This document shows, piece by piece, positions 22,686-30,305 of a DNA stretch of 34,684 bases (position 1 is its first letter; every line of letters begins with the position of its first letter). The notes under the pieces are model-generated. The model was given only the letters and a program-made list of their open reading frames with translations. It searched no databases and was not told where the DNA came from. Origin of the DNA: Oscillospiraceae bacterium (lineage in GTDB: Bacteria > Bacillota > Clostridia > UMGS1810); NCBI GenBank assembly GCA_022769845.1, contig JALEIO010000182.1, forward strand, positions 1-34,684, written 5' to 3'. The translations under genes were made by a program, and so were the position numbers.

Positions 22686-23736
22686 TTTGTTCTCCTCCAA
22701 TGTATTCCGCTATTGTTCGTGCATAGCACCTTCCAAGTTCTATCAGTCTTTCAGGAGAAATCTTATTCTCTTCTGTTCCAAAATATGTGTTTTCAAAAGA
22801 ATGTGCAATTTCACATTCCGGACGATGATTCATAGTGAAACCAAAGCTAGAACTAGGTTGATTCCACCCTGTCATAGGCGGATAGTCGTTTTCTGATGCA
22901 TATTTCATTGATTTAGGAGTAATTTGTTTTTCTAAAATTTTAGAAAATCGTTCTACTCTATCCTGTTTTTCTATACTATTTCTCACAATAAAAATATTGT
23001 CATTTTCACCACCTTTATGCCATGGTGAGTGAAAATCAAATCCATAATGACATCCAACCTCATTTACATACGCTTTAATAGCTGCTGTTTCAGGATATAT
23101 CGATTTATCAGGCGAATAATCCCTATTATGGTCATGTGGTTTTCTTGCTTTACCTTGATCGCCATCCACAACTCCGTCATAATCAACAAACGGCACACAA
23201 AACACCCTCGTATCGCAAATAGGATTTCGAGAAAACTCTCTTAATACACCCTCCAAAACATATGAACCAGTTGATTCGCACGCATGATGTCTTGCTGTCA
23301 TAATTATATTTTTATTACCATTTCCTATAACACATGCCGGCACCGACCTTCCCTTACGGCTTTTACAAAGCTCAATTATATCAAGTGATACTTCTTTAGC
23401 TAATTCAAAGAATCGTTCTGGATGATACAGCATGTTGTGAGCAAAATATACCTTATTTTCATTTTGTGCAAATTTATACCTAAATGAATCACCATCAACA
23501 CTATCAAGCCAGTGCCATGTTTTCAGATCATAACTCACAGCAGGCCCCCAATATCCTAGTCGATTCGGTTGCATATGAAACCATACTTCCTTATTTTCAG
23601 CCCCCTCTACGCAAAAAGCCCAGTAAAACCAATCTTCGCTAGAATCTCTGATTTCGTTTTCAAGATATACATCCGTTTCAGAGATACTCAAAATCTTAAT
23701 ATTTCCCCCAACAAAATTACAATGAATATTCATCAT
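22666..23736 (-). CDS. M14 family zinc carboxypeptidase-like protein with N-terminal beta domain
   Basis: N-terminal WFYWAFCVEGAENKEVWFHM..., then NIIMTARHHACESTGSYVLEG (HxxE), FDFHSPWHKG; 20-nt overlap with the downstream FAD gene. Confidence 0.82.
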   Translation of the reverse strand: MMNIHCNFVGGNIKILSISETDVYLENEIRDSSEDWFYWAFCVEGAENKEVWFHMQPNRLGYWGPAVSYDLKTWHWLDSVDGDSFRYKFAQNENKVYFAHNMLYHPERFFELAKEVSLDIIELCKSRKGRSVPACVIGNGNKNIIMTARHHACESTGSYVLEGVLREFSRNPICDTRVFCVPFVDYDGVVDGDQGKARKPHDHNRDYSPDKSIYPETAAIKAYVNEVGCHYGFDFHSPWHKGGENDNIFIVRNSIEKQDRVERFSKILEKQITPKSMKYASENDYPPMTGWNQPSSSFGFTMNHRPECEIAHSFENTYFGTEENKISPERLIELGRCYARTIAEYIGGEQNENNTL

Positions 23737-24850
23737 ATTTCATACCTTTCTTGTACTTCTTTATATCTTTCTTCACCAACAAAAAGATTTGCATATCGAA
23801 GAATATCTAACCTCAAATGACTTTCTGGCTTTATGCTATATACATCTGCAGCATTAACGACTACAGGCATACCTCTTTCATCAGTCATCGTGGTATATAT
23901 ACTAAAGCTTTGTTTACTTGTAACTCTACCCTGTTCATCTTTGATCAACGAAAGGTGAAAAACAACATCATATAACGGTTTATCAAAGTAACAATCTTCT
24001 CCAACTATACGATTATCATAAAAGAAATTCCCTAAGCAATAAATCTTTGTATAATCATCGCTTATATCACTTTTTTGAATTATATGCTGGTGATGTCCAA
24101 CAATTATATCTGCACCAAATTCTTTTATTTTTTCTGCAATATAAATACTATACGGATCGACCGGTTCAACATATTGTCCCCCATTATGTGCGATAACGAT
24201 AACATAATCAGCACTTTCCTTTGCATTCTTTATATCCTTTTCAAGTTGTTCAAGGTATGGTTTCACCAAATCATATTCTTCTGACTTATCATAGTAAATC
24301 CGTTTTAAATCGTCAGCTATCTGCTTATAATCATTAAGAAGATGAATGGAGCCAAGCTTGGTTTCCTCTGGTTGAAAAAGATTCACCATATATGGATGTT
24401 CTAAAAATCTATGATGAGAAAAAGCATTTGTTCCATATGTGTAATTTATAAATGCAATCTTTATACCATTTAGCTCTTTTATGAAGGCTTTATTTCTATC
24501 TTTTTCGGTTTTATAAATACCAATTGTATCAAACCCATACCTTTTACAATTGTCAACTGTGTTGAGAATTCCTTGCTCCCCTCTATCCATACAATGATTA
24601 TTAGCTAGCGTTAGCATATTAAATCCACTTTTTTGAGAGCATCAAGCAAACCTTCAGGCGTATTAAAACAGTATCTTTCATTGGTATACCCAAGTTCCTC
24701 ACCTGCAATTGGGGTTTCGAGATTTCCTACTAAATAATCACAATTTGAAAGTTTGTTGGCCTTGCTGAAGCAAAAAGAATAATCCCCATTTGCGATCTTA
24801 TTTATTCTTTCGCTTGGGAGAATATCACCCGTAAAACTTATATTAACCAT
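23733..24850 (-). pseudogene. CapA family (poly-gamma-glutamate synthesis/metallophosphatase-like) protein, frameshifted into two ORFs
   Basis: N-part MVNISFTGDILPSERI...NLETPI (24611-24850) and C-part MLTLANNHCMDRGEQGILNT...VIAHNGGQYVEPVDPYSIYIAEKIKEFGADIIVGHHQH (23733-24617), in different frames joined at an AAAAAA run. Confidence 0.85.
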
Positions 24851-26124
24851 CAGTTTAATCCTCCTATCACTTCTTGTATATCTTTAGCATCTATTTCTCT
24901 AACTTTTTTATGATTCTTTATTGAAAGTGCAGCAGCAACCCCTGTAGCTTCCCCCATCCCCATACATATAGGCATTGCTCTATAATTAGAATGCGCCATA
25001 TGAGTTCCGGATATATTTCTTCCCGCCAAAAGAATACCATCTATCTTCTTTGGGACAAAACAGCCATACGGGATTGTATACCCCTTTGTCTGCACAAATT
25101 CATGCTGACAACCAGTTTCATCTAAACCCGAACCAGTAATGTTATGAACATCAAAGTTAAAGTATGCATCGTACACCACATAATCATCATGTTGCACCGC
25201 CTGTGCTATATCATCCTCGGTGATTTTCTTCATTCCTTCGAAATGACGTGTTTCACGGATTCCTATCAAAGAGGCACTTCCCACAACATAACAATTCTCA
25301 TAGCCTGGAGCATATTCTCGCAGAAAGTTAACTATTGCAGGGATTTGCTTACGGCATGAAACTTCTGCTTTTGTAAGACTTTCAGCATTTGTACCGTCAA
25401 TTTCTGTTATATTCGTCATATTACAAGTTACTATTCCTGGAATTGTTGACCAATATAATAAAACATGTCCAGCCGGATACGGCAGCTTTTCTCTTGCCAA
25501 AGATTGAAGTTCACCCTTCTCTGTATGCACAAGAGTTTCAAATGAAGTTGCAAAAACTGCCCTTTCCATATCCACTCCCCCAACTTTAAACATAAGCGTT
25601 GCAGGTTGCATTTTCCCATCGGACTCTCTCCCTAACACATATGGAATACCACATTTATATGCAACATCCCCATCGCCTGTTGCATCTATTACTACTTTTG
25701 AATACAAGGCAGTAAATCCGTCCTTATTATAGCATACAATTCCCTTTAATACATCATTCTCCATCAAAACATCACAAACGGTTGTATATAGTAAAATATC
25801 AACTCCCGCCTCTTCAAGCATCTCTATGTATGTGAGAGTAAGCATTTCAGGATCAATAAATTCTGTCTTTTTCCCTGGTTCAAAATAATTTTTTTGAGAA
25901 GCTCTTTCCAAAACCTCATGATAAAACTTATTACCAACATTACCCGTAAAATGGCTCATCATTCCGGATGTTGAGATACCTCCCAAACGCCCAAGACTTT
26001 CTACTATCAATGTTTTTACACCTTGTCTTGCTGCCATTATTGCTGCCGCCATTCCAGCAGGACCAGAACCAGCAACTATTACATCATATTCTCTTATTTT
26101 TGAAATCTTTGTACAAAACTCCAT
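24850..26124 (-). CDS. FAD-dependent oxidoreductase (FAD_oxidored type)
   Basis: YDVIVAGSGPAGMAAAIMAARQGVKTLIVESLGRLGG; C-terminal LLAGRNISGTHMAHSNYRAMPICMGMGEATGVAAAL; AAAGGAGGTG before ATG. Confidence 0.92.
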   Translation of the reverse strand: MEFCTKISKIREYDVIVAGSGPAGMAAAIMAARQGVKTLIVESLGRLGGISTSGMMSHFTGNVGNKFYHEVLERASQKNYFEPGKKTEFIDPEMLTLTYIEMLEEAGVDILLYTTVCDVLMENDVLKGIVCYNKDGFTALYSKVVIDATGDGDVAYKCGIPYVLGRESDGKMQPATLMFKVGGVDMERAVFATSFETLVHTEKGELQSLAREKLPYPAGHVLLYWSTIPGIVTCNMTNITEIDGTNAESLTKAEVSCRKQIPAIVNFLREYAPGYENCYVVGSASLIGIRETRHFEGMKKITEDDIAQAVQHDDYVVYDAYFNFDVHNITGSGLDETGCQHEFVQTKGYTIPYGCFVPKKIDGILLAGRNISGTHMAHSNYRAMPICMGMGEATGVAAALSIKNHKKVREIDAKDIQEVIGGLN

Positions 26125-26125
26125 A

Positions 26126-26154
26126 TTGACACCTCCTTTATTATATATTATAAT
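26126..26154 (+). promoter_or_regulatory. Candidate sigma-A promoter TTGACA-17 bp-TATAAT for the PocR/AraC regulator
   Basis: Direct read; perfect consensus hexamers with 17-bp spacing. Confidence 0.7.
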
Positions 26155-26216
26155 AACACTATAATATATAAAATTCCTTTGTATATTTGCAAATATTCTA
26201 TAAAAAGGTGCATTTT

Positions 26217-27065
26217 ATGAACAACAGTATACTCGAAATCAAAAATTACATACTTTTTTTAAAAAAAGATTGCAACTTAGAAATTACACTCCATCCATAT
26301 GAAAATGAACATCTCATTTCTAATAGTGAGCTAATTTCCTTCAATATTCATGAAAATCCCTATTGTATATACGTTAAAACATTTGCCGAAGCACAGGAAC
26401 ATTGTGTTGCTCGCCAAAAAAAAGTTCTACATAAAAGTGCATCAGGTTCCTTCTGCGGATCCTGTTATGCAGGAGTAAAAGAATTCATTTATCCAATCTA
26501 CGACAATACATCATTAGTGGGATTTATTTCAATAAGCGGATATAGAGAACAAAACTACGAATCATACATAAACAAGTGTTCGAATAAATTTAACATATCA
26601 CAAAAGAATTTAGAAAAAACAATTCTATCCCTGAAAAGCAAAATCCCAAATAAATCTTATGTTGACACTCTTATTATTCCACTAATTCGAATGTTAGAAC
26701 TTGCCTACATCAAACTTGGCAACATAAGTAATGATTCCAGTACTATAGAAGAAATCAAAAAGTATGTGAATCGTCATTATGCTGAGGATATAACAATAGA
26801 ACAACTATGCAAAATTTTTTCATGTAGTCGATCGTATATTTGCCACACCTTTAAAGTCAAAACAGGACATACATTTCACGAGCATCTAACAGCAATAAGG
26901 CTTCGTTCTGCAAAATCATTACTTCTTCATTCTAATTTAAGCGTGTCCGAAATAGCTTATTCTGTTGGATTTAATGATTCAAATTATTTTTCAAGTACAT
27001 TTAAATCACATGTGGGGTTATCCCCTATGGCATACCGAAAAAAACAAATGATTGTTTCGCAGTGA
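26217..27065 (+). CDS. AraC family transcriptional regulator with N-terminal PocR-type sensory domain
   Basis: PocR-like CARQKKVLHKSASGSFCGSCYAGVKEFIYPIYDNTSLVGFISISGYRE; C-terminal double HTH ITIEQLCKIFSCSRSYICHTFKVKTGHTFHEHLTAIRL...VSEIAYSVGFNDSNYFSSTFKSHVGLSPMAYRK. Confidence 0.93.
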   Translation: MNNSILEIKNYILFLKKDCNLEITLHPYENEHLISNSELISFNIHENPYCIYVKTFAEAQEHCVARQKKVLHKSASGSFCGSCYAGVKEFIYPIYDNTSLVGFISISGYREQNYESYINKCSNKFNISQKNLEKTILSLKSKIPNKSYVDTLIIPLIRMLELAYIKLGNISNDSSTIEEIKKYVNRHYAEDITIEQLCKIFSCSRSYICHTFKVKTGHTFHEHLTAIRLRSAKSLLLHSNLSVSEIAYSVGFNDSNYFSSTFKSHVGLSPMAYRKKQMIVSQ

Positions 27066-27149
27066 TTAAAACAAAGCTCGCGAAGTAACCTTTTTAACAG
27101 ATCCTTTTTACTTTATAACTTCTATTTTAATTACATCTCCCACCAATAT

Positions 27150-27187
27150 TCCCACAGGAAAAATATCTGTGGGACATATTTTCTTTT
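27150..27187 (+). terminator. Rho-independent terminator after the AraC-type gene
   Basis: TCCCACAG-gaaaaatat-CTGTGGGA followed by a T-rich tract. Confidence 0.75.
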
Positions 27188-27245
27188 TATATACCGAAAA
27201 CCACGCGATAGTCGCGTGGTTCAAAAGAGGTTAACCGATGAACAA

Positions 27246-27311
27246 AAATCCTCCAATATGTTACGATAAGTTTGACCTGCCAGTCGAAAATAAAAACATA
27301 TTGGAGGATTT
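27246..27311 (+). promoter_or_regulatory. Long stem-loop sequestering the tnpA ribosome-binding site
   Basis: AAATCCTCCAATATGTT (27246-27262) is the exact reverse complement of AACATATTGGAGGATTT (27295-27311); GGAGG at 27303-27307, 8 nt before ATG 27316. Confidence 0.85.
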
Positions 27312-27315
27312 GTCT

Positions 27316-27786
27316 ATGAAAAAGATAAGTATAAACAATAATAGTTTAGCACATACGAGTTGGAATTGCAAGTATCATATAGTATTTGCACCGAAATACA
27401 GACGAAAAGTATTTTTTGAGGAAAAAAGATTGTAAATCAGGGAAATATTGAGACAATTATGCCAGTGGAAAGGTGTAGAAATAATTGAGGGAGAAGTATG
27501 TCCGGATCACATACATATTCTGTTTGGTATCCCGCCCAAAATGAGCGTTTCGGGATTTATGGGATACCTCAATGGAAAAAGTGCATTATTAATATTCCAG
27601 AAATTTGGAAATATGAAGTTTGCATACCGAAACCGAGAATTTTGGTGCAAGGGATATTACGTTGATACCCTGGGTAAGAACGCCAAAGCAATAAAAGAAT
27701 ATATTTCAGATCAGTTGAAAAGGGATCGAAAAAGTGACCAGTTAGCAATGTTCGACCCACGGGACCCATTTATGGGTAGTAAGTAA
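27316..27786 (+). pseudogene. tnpA: IS200-type Y1 HUH transposase interrupted by one in-frame TAA at 27433-27435
   Basis: LAHTSWNCKYHIVFAPKYRRKVFFEEKRL*IREILRQLCQWKGVEIIEGEVCPDHIHILFGIPPKMSVSGFMGYLNGKSALLIF...FWCKGYYVDTLGKNAKAIKEYISDQ; HIH and catalytic-Tyr region intact. Confidence 0.9.
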
Positions 27787-28016
27787 CAAATGCATGGCTG
27801 GCAGGCCAAGAAAAAGACGCACTTGTGCGTAGCCAGTGGAGATTAGGGCTTTGCCCGAAACTGAAATACCCCCCCGTTTTACGGGGGAATTTTTATTGTG
27901 CCGTTAGGGTATAGTCTAATGGCACAGTTGAAAAGTGTCCCGTTTAAGTTTTTATTTGATTTATGGAACGGTTCAAAATAAAAACACACCCTATTGGGAA
28001 AGGAGTGAAATCAAAA

Positions 28017-28562
28017 ATGAAAATAGGATATATCAGATGCAGTTCTGAACAACAAAACACGGCAAGACAAGAAGTGCTGATGCAGGAGCTTGGAGTTGAT
28101 GAAGTTTTTATAGATAAATTGTCGGGCAAAAACACAGACAGACCACAACTGAAAAAGATGTTATCTTATGTCCGTAAGGGTGATACTGTTATCGTATCTG
28201 AAATCAGTAGGTTTGCAAGAAATACAAAAGACCTGTTAGAGTTGATTGAAATTCTTGCTCAAAAAGAGGTTGAGTTTATTAGCCAAAAAGAAGCAATTGA
28301 CACATCAACTCCTACCGGGAAATTTATGCTCACAGTTTTCGGCGCGGTAAGCGAATTGGAGCGGTCATATATTTTGTCACGGCAAGCTGAAGGTATTACC
28401 ATTGCAAAATCTCTCGGAAAATACACCGGCAGGAAGCCCAAAGAACTTCCTGCCGGTGCAGACTCTGTTATCGATAAATGGAAAGATGGGAAGATAACCG
28501 CCGCCGAAGCAATCCGAAAGCTCGGCATCAGCAAAAGCACATTTTACAGAAAATTTGGATAA
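28017..28562 (+). CDS. Small serine recombinase (resolvase/invertase family)
   Basis: MKIGYIRCSSEQQNTARQEVLMQELGVDEVFIDKLSGKNTDRPQLKKMLSYVRKGDTVIVSEISRFARNTKDL...C-terminal HTH ITAAEAIRKLGISKSTFYRK; AAAGGAG upstream. Confidence 0.95.
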   Translation: MKIGYIRCSSEQQNTARQEVLMQELGVDEVFIDKLSGKNTDRPQLKKMLSYVRKGDTVIVSEISRFARNTKDLLELIEILAQKEVEFISQKEAIDTSTPTGKFMLTVFGAVSELERSYILSRQAEGITIAKSLGKYTGRKPKELPAGADSVIDKWKDGKITAAEAIRKLGISKSTFYRKFG

Positions 28563-28655
28563 TTGATGACGGGTTGACAGGTTTTTGCAAGATTTTAGAA
28601 CTATAATAGCTATATAATTTTTCGTAGTTTTGCAATAACCCTGCAACCCGACACC

Positions 28656-29948
28656 TTATATGGTAGGTTTTATCCAACTTACCACTTTGGCATAATCAAC
28701 ATTGTTTGTTTCTAAATTTTCAAATACAGGAATTGTTTCAGCTATTGTTGCAGTATATCCGCCTCTATCAATCCAATCTATGATTTTACATACTATGCTT
28801 GTTTTTAAATCTATGTCATCCTTTTTAAAATAATATGTTTCAAAAGATTTTGCAGAATGTGTAATGGTGAAATCGAGTATTTCGTAATCCTTTGGGGTGA
28901 GATTACTTATTATGCAATTAGGATTGTTATATACAGAACTCAAATTCAATGATGTATCAGTTTCTTTTTGAAGTCCGGTGTTATTGTCCAAAATCATTTT
29001 ACTTATATGTTGTTTAGTGATTATTCCGTCTATCGCGTATGGCATAAAATCAACATTATCCTTTAAAATGTCTAGGTCATATAGACAGGAATTTTTGTTT
29101 ATATGATACATATTTAATAGCATTATAAACGGGTGTGAAGTATCATTTAGAAGTTGATGACATTCCCGGTACGCATCAATCAAAGCATTTCTGCTATTAT
29201 CTGCTCTTTTCCCCGAATAGAAGGCAGTTAATTTTAAGATAGATGTTAGCAATTTGTTTTCGATTTTTCTGCCTTTATATAAATGATTATAATATCTTGC
29301 AAAGAAAATAATACTTGTTTTGAATTTTTCAACAAGTTCGGTTCGAGTTTCTTTTTCTGCCTTAAATTCAAGGTCAAGATTTGCCAATATGTTATCGACG
29401 CTGTCAGATGGAATTAAATTTGCCTTGTAGCTTTTCATTGCTTCAATGTGTCTCATTGAGCAGTTTTCTGTTGCTATCAGCAGTGCATCATAAACTATGG
29501 TTAAACACATAAATTCAATTTGTCTGTAAATCTGCTTGAAATTTTCTTCTATGTAAGAACTTTTAAATTTTATTTCTTTCCCTTTTTCTTTTTCGATTAT
29601 ATCAAAATCAAAAATTCTTGGGTAAAACATTTTGTATAGATACAATTTCATAATATCCGGGAACAAAAGCCTATAAGCCATAAACTGCCTTGCATCATCC
29701 TTTAGATGTATTATGCTGTTGGTAGTTTCTGCGAAATCCAAGAATAGAAACAATAGCTCGGATTTTGACATATTGCTCAAATTCAATTTATTATTGTTTT
29801 CAAAGTCAGAAATCAAGCGCAAAAATTTTTTTCGTGCTTGTGCATCATCTATGCTCAAAGGATTACGGGTTATGGTTAAATTTTTATTGCTGTCTCTAAA
29901 ATATTGCGAAAAGAATTTTTTTTGTGTGCTTCTCTTTTTGAGTTTCAT
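28656..29948 (-). CDS. Hypothetical protein (430 aa), no family recognised
   Basis: Long uninterrupted ORF inside the putative mobile element, opposite orientation to its neighbours. Confidence 0.75.
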   Translation of the reverse strand: MKLKKRSTQKKFFSQYFRDSNKNLTITRNPLSIDDAQARKKFLRLISDFENNNKLNLSNMSKSELLFLFLDFAETTNSIIHLKDDARQFMAYRLLFPDIMKLYLYKMFYPRIFDFDIIEKEKGKEIKFKSSYIEENFKQIYRQIEFMCLTIVYDALLIATENCSMRHIEAMKSYKANLIPSDSVDNILANLDLEFKAEKETRTELVEKFKTSIIFFARYYNHLYKGRKIENKLLTSILKLTAFYSGKRADNSRNALIDAYRECHQLLNDTSHPFIMLLNMYHINKNSCLYDLDILKDNVDFMPYAIDGIITKQHISKMILDNNTGLQKETDTSLNLSSVYNNPNCIISNLTPKDYEILDFTITHSAKSFETYYFKKDDIDLKTSIVCKIIDWIDRGGYTATIAETIPVFENLETNNVDYAKVVSWIKPTI

Positions 29949-30305
29949 AATGAAGCACTCTATCGGACATAAATTTAGTATTGTTTATACATTTGTTGGT
30001 TGTATCTGTGTAAGCGGATTTTGAGCTTGTTCTGGTTTTTCCTTTTCCCATATAAATCCTAGCTCCTTAAAAAAGTCAATTTTTTTCATTTTAATTTCCC
30101 ACCAAATCAAAACGACAAATAAGGCTTCCAATGATAAAATGTTATTGTAGTTGACAAAAGCATAAGCGTGTGAATGCCAAAATAACACATATGTTATTAA
30201 GGCTTGTATATGCAATTATTATATATTATATCACAATATATTGCTATTTTCAATATATGAGCGGTTTCTGTTGACTGCACAAAATATTTTATATTAGAGG
30301 AGGAC

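Larger units (their letters stand above)
27199..27887 (+). mobile_element. IS200/IS605-family (IS200-like) insertion sequence, approximate limits set by end hairpins
   Basis: Left hairpin AACCACGCG-atagt-CGCGTGGTT (27199-27221), HUH transposase, right hairpin CCCCCGT-ttt-ACGGGGG (27871-27887). Confidence 0.85.

Noticed and set aside
28259-28646. Minus-strand ORFs opposite the resolvase
   Set aside because: Antisense to a clear serine recombinase; no independent support.
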